Positions 51,801-60,083 of a stretch of 64,000 nucleotides of DNA are shown in pieces (the first letter of the stretch is position 1; each line of letters starts with the position of its first letter). A program made the position numbers and the translations under genes. The notes beneath the pieces were generated by a model that saw only the letters and a program-made list of their open reading frames with translations, had not been told where the DNA came from and searched no databases. The stretch comes from Lacinutrix sp. 5H-3-7-4 (lineage in GTDB: Bacteria; Bacteroidota; Bacteroidia; Flavobacteriales; Flavobacteriaceae). The DNA is taken from NCBI RefSeq assembly GCF_000211855.2, contig NC_015638.1, forward strand, positions 1,240,001 to 1,304,000. Direction: 5' to 3'.

Positions 51801-52829
51801 ATGAAAGGAGCATTACTTGTAAATTTAGGATCACCAGATAGTCCAGAACCAAAAGATGTAAAAAAATATCTTGGTGAATTTTTAATGGACGAACGTGTAA
51901 TTGATATTCCATTAGTAGCCAGAACTGCGTTAGTAAAAGGAATTATTTTAAATACTAGACCAAAAGCATCTGCTGCGGCTTATAAGAAAATCTGGTGGGA
52001 TGAAGGTTCGCCTTTAATTGTATTGTCTGAAAGATTAAAAGATAAAGTACAAGAAGAAACTAGTTTACCAGTAGCTCTAGCTATGCGTTATGGAAGCATG
52101 ACTATAAAAAAAGGACTACAGGAGTTAAGCGATAAAGGTTGTGATGAGGTGTTTTTAATACCTTTATATCCACAATTTGCAATGGCAACAACCGAGACTA
52201 TTTTGGTTTTAGCCGAAGAAATAAGACAAGCACATTTTCCTAATTTAAAAATAGAATCTTTTCCTGCATTTTATAATAATCCAGAATATATTGATGTTTT
52301 ATCAAACTCTATAAAACAATCTCTAGAAGGTAAAGATTTTGAGCATTTACTATTCTCATATCATGGCGTACCAGAACGTCACATTAAAAAAAGCGATATT
52401 ACAAAATCACATTGTAAAATTGATGGGTCTTGTTGTGCAACACCAAGTAAAGCACATGAGTTTTGTTATAGACACCAATGTTTAGAAGTTACAAGATTAG
52501 TAGCCCAAAAACTAAACCTAGAACCAGATACTTTTTCAACATCGTTTCAATCTCGATTAGGTTTCGATCCATGGTTGCAACCGTATACAGATAGAACTAT
52601 AGAACGTTTAGGAAAAAAAGGAATTAAAACTATGGCAATTGCAACACCTGCATTTGTTAGTGATTGCTTAGAAACTCTTGAAGAAATTGCCATGGAAGGT
52701 GAAGAGATTTTTCATGAAATGGGAGGCAAAGAGTTTACTACAGTACCTTGCTTAAACACAGATAAAAATTGGGTTTCCTTATTAGCAAAATGGATTAATG
52801 AATGGTCTAATACCAACACAATTGCTTAA
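51801..52829 (+). CDS. hemH: Ferrochelatase, with cysteine-rich segment
   Basis: Inserts ferrous iron into protoporphyrin IX, the last step of heme synthesis by the protoporphyrin route. The 342-residue protein has GALLVNLGSPDSPEPKDV, the metal/porphyrin residues in FSYHGVPERH (His188), and FVSDCLETLEEI near the C-terminus. Five cysteines cluster after the active-site histidine: Cys205, 211, 212, 222 and 227. Internal cysteine sets of this kind hold a [2Fe-2S] cluster in some microbial ferrochelatases. Encoded 5 kb from the hemA run on the opposite strand, upstream of a MATE gene and hemJ. Confidence 0.96.
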   Translation: MKGALLVNLGSPDSPEPKDVKKYLGEFLMDERVIDIPLVARTALVKGIILNTRPKASAAAYKKIWWDEGSPLIVLSERLKDKVQEETSLPVALAMRYGSMTIKKGLQELSDKGCDEVFLIPLYPQFAMATTETILVLAEEIRQAHFPNLKIESFPAFYNNPEYIDVLSNSIKQSLEGKDFEHLLFSYHGVPERHIKKSDITKSHCKIDGSCCATPSKAHEFCYRHQCLEVTRLVAQKLNLEPDTFSTSFQSRLGFDPWLQPYTDRTIERLGKKGIKTMAIATPAFVSDCLETLEEIAMEGEEIFHEMGGKEFTTVPCLNTDKNWVSLLAKWINEWSNTNTIA

Positions 52830-52863
52830 TATTTAAAAAGCAATTAAGGTTTGTGTAAAAAAT

Positions 52864-54219
52864 ATGCAACAAAAAAATTCTGAAGCATTAGGCAAAGAGT
52901 CTATTAGTAAATTACTTGTAAAACAAGCTGTGCCAGCATCTATTGGGATATTAGTAATGTCTCTAAATATTCTTGTTGATACTATTTTTGTAGGACAATG
53001 GATTGGCTCTATTGCTATTGCGGCAATTAATGTTGTGCTTCCCGTATCCTTTTTTATTGCAGCTTTAGGTATGTCTATTGGTGTTGGTGGTTCGTCAATA
53101 ATTTCAAGAGCATTAGGTGCTAATAATCATGAAAAAGCACTTAAGGTTTTTGGAAACCAAATTACTTTAACCTTAGTACTTACCATAAGTTTTGTCGCGA
53201 CAGGACTTTATTTTGTAGATTATTTAATTCCTTTATTTGGAGGAAAAGGAAATATTTTCGATTCGGCTAAAATATACTACAATATTATACTTTACGGTGT
53301 TCCTTTTTTAGCCTTAAGCATGATGGGAAATAATGTAATTCGTGCCATTGGGAAACCAAAGTTTGCAATGTATGCAATGTTATTTCCTTCGGTAGGAAAT
53401 ATAATTTTAGACTATATTTTTATCTACATACTAGATTTGGGTATGGCTGGAGCAGCTTGGGCAACTACAGGTTCATATTTACTGTGTTTTTTATTTATTC
53501 TTTGGTTTTTCTTTTCAAAACATTCAGAATTAAAAATAGACCTATCTCATTTTGGTTTAGATTTTTTTATTGTAAAAGAAATATCAAGTTTAGGCGCTGT
53601 AACTTTAGCAAGGCAAGCCATGGCGAGTGTAAGTTTTCTTTTAATTAATAACGCATTATTTACATTAGGAGGCGAAACCTCTGTTACTGTTTATGCAATA
53701 GTTGGTAGAATGTTAATGTTTGCTTTATTTCCAGTATTTGGTATTACACAAGGTTTTTTACCAATAGCAGGTTATAATTATGGCTCAAAGCAATACCAAC
53801 GTGTAAAAGAAAGTATATTAACAGCTATGAAATATGCTGTTGGTTTAGGGTTTTTGGTATTTGTAGTATTAATGGCTTTTCCAGAAACTATAGCTAAATT
53901 ATTTACTTTTAACCCAGAAGTTATATCACAAACACCAATGGCAATGCGTTTGGTATTTGCGGCAACACCAATAGTAGCTATTCAATTAATAGGCTCAGCA
54001 TATTTTCAAGCTATAGGCAAAGCTTTACCAGCATTACTATTAACTTTAACTAGGCAAGGTTTAATATATATTCCTTTACTTTATATATTAATGCCAATTT
54101 ATGGTGAATTAGGTGTATGGTTAGCATTCCCAATTTCAGATGTGCTATCAACAATTATTACTGCGTATTTTTTAAATCGTGAAGTAAAAACTAATTTAGT
54201 TCACGAAAATCTCATTTAG
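52864..54219 (+). CDS. MATE family efflux transporter
   Basis: A 451-residue inner membrane protein with twelve predicted helices in two similar halves. The pattern fits MATE: SISKLLVKQAVPASIGILVMSLNILVDTIFVG at the start, GVGGSSIISRALGANNHEKA, and the second half INNALFTLGG ... GRMLMFALFPVFGITQGFLPIAGYNYGSKQYQRV. These are cation-coupled drug or metabolite exporters. It lies between hemH (34 bases) and hemJ (1 base), so it might export a heme precursor or a metabolite (pure inference). Confidence 0.92.
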   Translation: MQQKNSEALGKESISKLLVKQAVPASIGILVMSLNILVDTIFVGQWIGSIAIAAINVVLPVSFFIAALGMSIGVGGSSIISRALGANNHEKALKVFGNQITLTLVLTISFVATGLYFVDYLIPLFGGKGNIFDSAKIYYNIILYGVPFLALSMMGNNVIRAIGKPKFAMYAMLFPSVGNIILDYIFIYILDLGMAGAAWATTGSYLLCFLFILWFFFSKHSELKIDLSHFGLDFFIVKEISSLGAVTLARQAMASVSFLLINNALFTLGGETSVTVYAIVGRMLMFALFPVFGITQGFLPIAGYNYGSKQYQRVKESILTAMKYAVGLGFLVFVVLMAFPETIAKLFTFNPEVISQTPMAMRLVFAATPIVAIQLIGSAYFQAIGKALPALLLTLTRQGLIYIPLLYILMPIYGELGVWLAFPISDVLSTIITAYFLNREVKTNLVHENLI

Positions 54220-54220
54220 T

Positions 54221-54769
54221 ATGGAATATTATAATTACATAAAATCACTTCACTTAATATTTGTAATTACTTGGTTTGCAGGATTGTTTTATATACCAAG
54301 ACTATTTGTATATCAAATTGAAGCATTTCACAAACCTTCACCAGAAAAAGAAATTTTAGGCAAACAATTAAAATTAATGGCAAAAAGATTATGGACAATA
54401 ATCACTTGGCCATCTGCAATATTAGCCGTTTTTTTTGCAATTTGGTTATTAATTTTAATACCAAGTTGGTTAGAGCAATCGTGGATGCATGTAAAATTAG
54501 CGTTTGTAGTTTTATTAATTATTTATCACATAAAAACACATATTTTTTATAAACAATTACAACAAGATATAGTAAAAAAGTCTTCTAACTTTATGCGCTT
54601 ATGGAATGAAGGCGCAACCTTTATTTTGTTTGCAGTAGTATTTTTGGTAATACTAAAAAATGCGTTTAACTGGGTGTTTGGTGTGGTTGGCATTCTTGTT
54701 TTAGGTGTGCTATTAATGTTAGGTTTTAAATTATATAAACGCATTCGAAACAAAAATCCAGAAGCATAA
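54221..54769 (+). CDS. hemJ: Protoporphyrinogen IX oxidase HemJ
   Basis: HemJ oxidises protoporphyrinogen IX to protoporphyrin IX in bacteria without HemG or HemY. The 182-residue, four- to five-helix protein has the family start YIKSLHLIFVITWFAGLFYIPRLFVY with the conserved histidine 11, then LWTIITWPSAI, WMHVKLAFVVLLIIYH and FMRLWNEGATFILF. An alternative label is CopD-family protein, but the LRLWNE-type motif favours HemJ. Only 1 base after the MATE gene, in an apparent operon with hemH, matching the order of the last two heme steps. Confidence 0.87.
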   Translation: MEYYNYIKSLHLIFVITWFAGLFYIPRLFVYQIEAFHKPSPEKEILGKQLKLMAKRLWTIITWPSAILAVFFAIWLLILIPSWLEQSWMHVKLAFVVLLIIYHIKTHIFYKQLQQDIVKKSSNFMRLWNEGATFILFAVVFLVILKNAFNWVFGVVGILVLGVLLMLGFKLYKRIRNKNPEA

Positions 54770-54826
54770 ATTTTAGATACTGTTTTTGGTTTGATTATTG
54801 CTATATTTAGAACATAAAGTTCTAAC

Positions 54827-55210
54827 ATGCGATTTTTATTTTTAATTACATTCTTTTTTTTTAATACCATACTGTTTGCTCAAACTATCAACTTGCCTAA
54901 AAACCCAAAAGCAGGCGAATGCTACAGCAGAAAGTTTGACTATAATAAACCTTATGTATGGAAAAAAGTTAATTGCGACTCTATAAAACGAAACAAAACA
55001 AAACATAATGATTCTATTTTACTAAGTAAAAGAGAATTAGTAAAAAGGCAATTAAAACTAACCAAGTATCAAGAGAAATTAAAAGGTTTAGGATATAAAT
55101 TAGAAGTAACAGGTATGCTAACAGATCAAACAATTAAAGCACACCATAAATATTTAAAAGCCGTAGCTCGAAAAGAAAAAAAACTAGAACGTAAAAACAG
55201 CAAGAAATAA
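54827..55210 (+). CDS. Small exported basic protein with peptidoglycan-binding-like segment
   Basis: A 127-residue protein with signal peptide MRFLFLITFFFFNTILFAQ. The middle (KNPKAGECYSRKFDYNKPYVWKKVNCDS) has a cysteine pair. The end (KYQEKLKGLGYKLEVTGMLTDQTIKAHHKYLKAV) resembles a PG_binding_1 repeat (LxxLGYxLxxTGxLTxxTxxA). Its stop overlaps the start of the histidine kinase gene (TAATG), so the two are coupled, and it may present a wall-related signal to the kinase (inference). I do not recognise a named family for the whole protein. Confidence 0.78.
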   Translation: MRFLFLITFFFFNTILFAQTINLPKNPKAGECYSRKFDYNKPYVWKKVNCDSIKRNKTKHNDSILLSKRELVKRQLKLTKYQEKLKGLGYKLEVTGMLTDQTIKAHHKYLKAVARKEKKLERKNSKK

Positions 55211-56661
55211 TGAAACTAAAAAAACTGTCTTTACGAACCAGGATTTTTATAGCCATGATTCTGTTAGTATTATTATCATCAATATTAATAGGTGTAGTTG
55301 TAATCTACCAGTATAACGAAGAAACCCAAGATTACCATAGAGAACGATTAATAAGAAAGGAAAAAGCAATAATTACAAGTCTTGATTATGTAATTAAACA
55401 AACATCGTTTGAAGTAATAACAGAAAAAGTACCTCTAATTTTTAAATCGAAAATTTACGAAGTAGCAGAGGTTCATAATATTCAAATAAACTTATATGAT
55501 TTAGAAGGTTCTTTATTAATTTCATCTAAAAGTGATTTAAAACCCGAAGTAGCAACTAAATGTATAGATGCAGAGATTTTAAATAATTTACTAAATACAG
55601 CAGAGCATCGTGTGGTAATAAAAAGAGACGATGAAGATGCAACGTATAGATCGTCCTATAACTACATTACAGATGCGAAATTTAAGCCTTTGGCAATATT
55701 AAACCTTCCGTATCTAGAAAATGACGATTTTCTTTCAAAAGAGCTCGATGAGTTTTTAAGGCGTTTAGCATATACATCGCTATTGGTAATGCTTGCAGCA
55801 GTAACTCTAGCGTTTTTCTTATCTAAATACATTACCAAATCACTTAAAACCATAAGCGATAAAATGCAGGCGACTAGATTAGAAAAGCGAAATTCTAAAA
55901 TAGACGTTACAGATAATAGTGAAGAGATAACAGCATTGGTAACCTCGTACAATAACATGATTGACGAGTTAGAAGAAAGTGCAGTAAAATTGGCAACAAG
56001 CGAAAGAGAACAAGCTTGGCGTGAAATGGCAAAACAAGTAGCACACGAAATTAAAAATCCATTAACTCCAATGCGATTAAGTGTGCAAAGTTTTCAAAGA
56101 AAGTTTGATCCTAAAGACGAGAATATTTTTCAAAAAGTTGAGGAGTATTCAAACACATTAATCCAGCAAATAGATACCATGAGCTCTATAGCTTCAGCTT
56201 TTTCAAATTTTGCTAAAATGCCAGCGCAAAAAAAAGAAACATTAAATGTTGTAAAAATTGTAGATCTAGCCTTAGATATTTTTAGCGAAGATTACATAAC
56301 ATTTCAGTCTGAAAAAGATGAAATTATAGCAACTTTAGATAGAACACAGTTAATAAGAGTTGTTACCAATTTAATTAAAAACAGCATTCAGGCAATGCCA
56401 GATGGTATATCACCGCAAATAATAGTAACCGTTATAGATGAAGAAAAAATTGTTAAAATTATGGTTTCAGATAACGGAATTGGTATTTCTGAAGAAAATA
56501 AATTAAAAATCTTTGAACCAAAATTTACCACAAAATCTAGCGGTATGGGATTAGGTTTAGCCATGGTAAAAAATATTGTGGAAACTTACAAAGGAACAAT
56601 TACCTTTGTAACACAAAAGAACGAAGGCACTACATTTACAGTAACCTTCCCAAAAAATTAA
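55210..56661 (+). CDS. Sensor histidine kinase, no adjacent response regulator
   Basis: A 483-residue two-helix membrane kinase: helix 1 at about 12-33, periplasmic sensor domain about 35-185, helix 2 about 186-205, HAMP to about 260, phosphoacceptor helix with AHEIKNPLTPMRL (His279), then the ATPase domain (about 370-483) with N box VVTNLIKNSIQAMP, VSDNGIGI, FTTKSSGMGLGLAMV and GTTFTVTFP. The layout resembles NtrY-like kinases. No response regulator gene lies beside it; its partner must be elsewhere. Confidence 0.93.
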   Translation: MKLKKLSLRTRIFIAMILLVLLSSILIGVVVIYQYNEETQDYHRERLIRKEKAIITSLDYVIKQTSFEVITEKVPLIFKSKIYEVAEVHNIQINLYDLEGSLLISSKSDLKPEVATKCIDAEILNNLLNTAEHRVVIKRDDEDATYRSSYNYITDAKFKPLAILNLPYLENDDFLSKELDEFLRRLAYTSLLVMLAAVTLAFFLSKYITKSLKTISDKMQATRLEKRNSKIDVTDNSEEITALVTSYNNMIDELEESAVKLATSEREQAWREMAKQVAHEIKNPLTPMRLSVQSFQRKFDPKDENIFQKVEEYSNTLIQQIDTMSSIASAFSNFAKMPAQKKETLNVVKIVDLALDIFSEDYITFQSEKDEIIATLDRTQLIRVVTNLIKNSIQAMPDGISPQIIVTVIDEEKIVKIMVSDNGIGISEENKLKIFEPKFTTKSSGMGLGLAMVKNIVETYKGTITFVTQKNEGTTFTVTFPKN

Positions 56662-56715
56662 AATAATAAACAGTATTACTGCAAGTTGAGTAATTACAAA
56701 CTAAAATATTTTTAA

Positions 56716-57498
56716 ATGACTTACGAGAACATTCTTTCTTCAAACCAAAATGGTATTGCAACAATAACAATTAATAGGCCTTCAAAATTAAATGCTTTAA
56801 ACAAAGCAACAATAGAAGAGCTTCATAACGCATTTAACCAAGCAAATCAAGATAGTAACATTAAAGTTATTATAGTAACAGGTACTGGCGAAAAAGCTTT
56901 TGTAGCAGGAGCAGATATTAGCGAGTTTGCTAATTTTAGTGTAGAAAACGGTGGTAAATTAGCTGCAAAAGGGCAAGAAATGTTATTTGATTTTGTCGAA
57001 AATTTAAGCACACCTGTTATTGCAGCTGTAAACGGTTTTGCACTTGGTGGAGGATTAGAGCTAGCAATGGCAGCGCATTTTAGACTAGCAAGTAATAATG
57101 CAAAAATGGGATTACCAGAAGTGTCTTTAGGTGTAATACCAGGTTATGGAGGTACGCAACGTTTACCTCAATTAGTTGGAAAAGGTCGCGCAATGGAAAT
57201 GGTAATGACTGCAGGTATGATTGATGCAAACACAGCAAAAGATTATGGTTTAATTAATCATGTTGTTTCTCAAGAAGAATTATTGCCATTAGCCGAAAAA
57301 ATTGCAGGTAAAATAATGAGAAACTCATCAGTAGCAATTAGCAAGGCAATTAAAGCCGTAAATGCTAATTATAAAGATGGAGTAAATGGTTTTGAAACCG
57401 AAATTAAAGAATTTGGAAACTGTTTTGGAACCGAAGATTTTAAAGAAGGCACAACTGCCTTTCTAGAAAAAAGAAAAGCAGATTTTCCAGGAAAGTAA
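56716..57498 (+). CDS. Enoyl-CoA hydratase/isomerase family protein
   Basis: Crotonase-fold enzyme, probably adding water to trans-2-enoyl-CoA in fatty-acid or branched-chain degradation. The 260-residue length is standard. It has AFVAGADISEF and NGFALGGGLELAMAAHFRLAS (oxyanion-hole region), and LPEVSLGVIPGYGGTQRLPQLVG, where the two glutamates used for water activation are in GGLELA and LPEVSLG. Substrate specificity is not readable. Followed by a terminator, so it ends this transcript. Confidence 0.95.
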   Translation: MTYENILSSNQNGIATITINRPSKLNALNKATIEELHNAFNQANQDSNIKVIIVTGTGEKAFVAGADISEFANFSVENGGKLAAKGQEMLFDFVENLSTPVIAAVNGFALGGGLELAMAAHFRLASNNAKMGLPEVSLGVIPGYGGTQRLPQLVGKGRAMEMVMTAGMIDANTAKDYGLINHVVSQEELLPLAEKIAGKIMRNSSVAISKAIKAVNANYKDGVNGFETEIKEFGNCFGTEDFKEGTTAFLEKRKADFPGK

Positions 57499-57512
57499 AA
57501 TTTGATACACAT

Positions 57513-57551
57513 AAAAAAACCTCATAATAGCTTTTATTGTGAGGTTTTTTT
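57513..57551 (+). terminator. Terminator after the enoyl-CoA hydratase gene
   Basis: Long stem of AAAAAAACCTCA with its complement TGAGGTTTTTTT, extended by AATA/TATT around a short loop, 15 bases after the stop codon. Confidence 0.9.
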
Positions 57552-57576
57552 ATATTCACACTTTACTACTAGCAAA

Positions 57577-59283
57577 ATGAAAAAACGTGTACTTTTTATG
57601 TTATTTATGGTTTTTGTGAGCAAAACAGCTCTATCTCAAACTAAAGATACCTTGCGAAGTAAAAATTACGAAGCACTAAAAACATTAGTATATACGGCTT
57701 ACGTAAAAGATAAAAACGCGAGTATAGCAGTTAGTGAGTATTATATAAATAAAGCAATAAAAGAAAATAAAGCAAAGGAGCATTTTAATGGTTTAGCCTT
57801 ATTTATTGATATAAATATCTGGAATAAAAATTATAGTGTTTTTAATGAAAAAGAACAGGAATTAGTAGAATTAGCAAATGCAAATAATGATAGTGAGGCG
57901 TTAATGAAAACCTACTTCTCACTTGCAGATTCTTTTTTCTATAATGGTTTATTTGGTAAAGCAATAGAAACGTATTATAAGTCTTTAAGTATAGCAAAAG
58001 AACAAAATAATTTAATGTATGAGCATCTTAATTTAAGGCAAATAGGATATTTAAATTATTTTTCTGGTAGTCTTGAAAGTTCTGCAAAACAACAAAAGTT
58101 TGCTATAAATCTATTAGATAAACCAAATCAAGAACAAGATACATTAGCTGTTAATTCTAAACGAAGATTAAAACTTGCCGCCTTAGAGCTATTAACGCGA
58201 ACATATATTTTTGCAGAAAAAACAGACTCTGCTCAAGTTTACAATAATAAAGCATTAAACTTTGGTTTAAAAGAAGCAGATAGCTGTGTTTTAATAAGGT
58301 TTAAACTGCAAAAGGCACAAATTAGTATTCAGCAAAAGTCTTATGATAAGGCAACAAAACTTTTGGAAGAATGTAAAACTATTTGTTATACACCAAAATC
58401 AATATATGACTTTATTATTGCTTCAGAATATGCTAAAATATATTTAGCACAAAAAAAATACGAAAAGGCAGTTGTAGTATTAAATCAAGGCTTAGAAGCT
58501 TTTAGTTTAGATGGGCAAGAAGCTTTTGCTTCAGACTATATTAAACTAATGGCAAAAGCCTATAAACATGCAGGAAACATAGAGATGTCTAACATTTATT
58601 TCGAAAAGTTTATAAAGGCTAATGAAGATTTCGGTAAAATAAAAGACACGATTGCAACCAGAATTAAAACCCAAGAAATAAAAGATTTTAAAAAAGAACT
58701 TAATGCAATAAATACCCAAAAAAGTGTTTTTAAATATATTGCATTAGTCGCCTGTGTTTTAGTTTTAGGACTTTTATTTTTCTTATTTAAATTTTATAAA
58801 ACAAAAAAAGAAAACGAAATTAAGTTTGAAGCACTTTTAAATAAAATTGAAAAGGCCCAAAAACCAGAAGAGATTATAAATACAAAAGATAAGGATTTAG
58901 AGGAAAAAAACACACCAGATTTACCGTTGGAAACTAAGCAAAATATTTTAAAAGGTCTTAAAAAGCTGGAAGCGCAACAGTATTTTTTAAAACAAGAATG
59001 CAGCTCGTATAATGTTGCAAAAAAAATTAACACCAACACCTCTTATTTGTCTAAAGTAATTAACGCACACTACGGTAAAAACTTTAATACATATATAAAC
59101 GACTTAAGAATAAATTATGCCATAGTGCGTTTAAAAAACGATGTATTTTTTAGGTCGTATTCCATACAATCAATAGCCGAAGAGTTAGGTTATAAAAGTG
59201 CAGATTCTTTTACAAAATACTTTAAAAAAGATACTGGTTTAAATCCTTCATTTTATATTAAGAATATAAAAAATATAGATTAA
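57577..59283 (+). CDS. Membrane-bound TPR protein with C-terminal AraC-type DNA-binding domain
   Basis: A 568-residue regulator. Signal-like helix at 1-20 (LFMLFMVFVSKTALSQ), periplasmic TPR units (about 85-345), one membrane helix (about 380-405, YIALVACVLVLGLLFFLFKFY), a charged linker, and an AraC double HTH (about 470-568: SYNVAKKINTNTSYLSKVINAHYGKNFNTYINDLRI, SIQSIAEELGYKSADSFTKYFKKDTGLNP). Signals sensed by the outside repeats would be passed to DNA at the membrane. An earlier in-frame ATG at 57502 runs through the terminator and is rejected. Two very small membrane proteins follow downstream. Confidence 0.9.
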   Translation: MKKRVLFMLFMVFVSKTALSQTKDTLRSKNYEALKTLVYTAYVKDKNASIAVSEYYINKAIKENKAKEHFNGLALFIDINIWNKNYSVFNEKEQELVELANANNDSEALMKTYFSLADSFFYNGLFGKAIETYYKSLSIAKEQNNLMYEHLNLRQIGYLNYFSGSLESSAKQQKFAINLLDKPNQEQDTLAVNSKRRLKLAALELLTRTYIFAEKTDSAQVYNNKALNFGLKEADSCVLIRFKLQKAQISIQQKSYDKATKLLEECKTICYTPKSIYDFIIASEYAKIYLAQKKYEKAVVVLNQGLEAFSLDGQEAFASDYIKLMAKAYKHAGNIEMSNIYFEKFIKANEDFGKIKDTIATRIKTQEIKDFKKELNAINTQKSVFKYIALVACVLVLGLLFFLFKFYKTKKENEIKFEALLNKIEKAQKPEEIINTKDKDLEEKNTPDLPLETKQNILKGLKKLEAQQYFLKQECSSYNVAKKINTNTSYLSKVINAHYGKNFNTYINDLRINYAIVRLKNDVFFRSYSIQSIAEELGYKSADSFTKYFKKDTGLNPSFYIKNIKNID

Positions 59284-59298
59284 AAAGATGCTTTTAAC

Positions 59299-59318
59299 CC
59301 TAAATTTATAAATTTAGG
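59299..59318. promoter_or_regulatory. Perfect 20-base palindrome after the TPR-AraC gene
   Basis: CCTAAATTTATAAATTTAGG reads the same on both strands with no spacer, 15 bases after the regulator's stop codon. No T tract, so operator rather than terminator is favoured. Confidence 0.55.
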
Positions 59319-59400
59319 TATGTGTTATTTCTTCTCTTTAAATTTTCTTTTTAACCAGTGTAAACACCTGCTAATCATCACTTTAAATATTTGTCTTGCA

Positions 59401-59422
59401 CCCTAATTTCCTAAAATCAGGG
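59401..59422. promoter_or_regulatory. Dyad upstream of the small membrane protein pair
   Basis: CCCTAATTT and AAATCAGGG with a 4-base spacer and one mismatch, 77 bases before the ATG at 59499. Candidate regulator binding site. Confidence 0.45.
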
Positions 59423-59498
59423 ATGCATTTCTTGTAAAACCCTTTTTATTGAGAGTAATTTGATTTCAGAAACAATAATCAATTTAATTCTCAGTAAC

Positions 59499-59888
59499 AT
59501 GAAAAATTCAAAAACAATATTTTTTACAATCTTTATTGTAGTATTTTCTGTTGGTGTCGCTAAAGGTTTTTATAAAAGTGTTAAAAAAAGTGAGGCAATA
59601 ACAAAAGAAATTCTTACAGTTTTAAAAGATAATTGCAACTGTAAAGCGGTTGTGAAAACGTCTTATTTAAAAGGTGTACAATACAGTAAAAAAAATGGAG
59701 TTACGGCAGAAACCGTTACTTACCAATTAACAGATTGTGACTTTAATAATTTTAATCAGGAAGTAAAATGTATAGATAATACTTTACGTGAAAAAATTAA
59801 TGGTATCGAGCTACTAGATCTAATTACTTTAAACTTTGTAAACAATAATAAGCGCAAAACAGTTACAATTAAAAACAACTGCTTATGA
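59499..59888 (+). CDS. Small exported or membrane-anchored protein
   Basis: A 129-residue protein with one N-terminal hydrophobic helix (IFFTIFIVVFSVGVAKGFY, residues 6-24). The rest has five cysteines (NCNCKAV, DCDFNN, VKCIDN, NNCL), probably periplasmic disulfides if the helix is an anchor. The start at 59499 is preferred over an in-frame ATG 13 codons upstream because the helix then begins at residue 6. The last bases ATGA overlap the start of the next tiny ORF. No family recognised. Confidence 0.65.
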   Translation: MKNSKTIFFTIFIVVFSVGVAKGFYKSVKKSEAITKEILTVLKDNCNCKAVVKTSYLKGVQYSKKNGVTAETVTYQLTDCDFNNFNQEVKCIDNTLREKINGIELLDLITLNFVNNNKRKTVTIKNNCL

Positions 59889-59992
59889 TACCTAACTATA
59901 AAAAATCTTCAAATAAAATCAAGCTAATAAAATTTTGTATAGGCTTGGTTGCAGGAGTATCAATATACCTAATACAAGAACTTTTTTTCTAA
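59885..59992 (+). CDS. Candidate 35-residue membrane peptide, coupled to the previous gene
   Basis: Starts inside the stop of the preceding gene (ATGA). It encodes a basic, polar front (MIPNYKKSSNKIKLIK) and one hydrophobic helix (FCIGLVAGVSIYLIQELFF). The overlap and clean single-helix shape argue for a real translated partner. A further 17-codon ORF (60003-60056) follows but is too short to support. Confidence 0.5.
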   Translation: MIPNYKKSSNKIKLIKFCIGLVAGVSIYLIQELFF

Positions 59993-60083
59993 AAAAATTA
60001 CCATGATAACCCTTTCAAAATTCTTAATAGAAATAGTAGCAACCATTTTAATTTAAAAATTAATATTCTAAAAACTTATAATT

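Noticed and set aside
54547-54870. 107-codon open frame on the minus strand
   Set aside because: Runs opposite hemJ and the start of the next gene; Lys/Asn-rich shadow.
60003-60056. 17-codon ORF after the 35-residue peptide ORF
   Set aside because: Too short and with no overlap, terminator or recognisable shape to support it.
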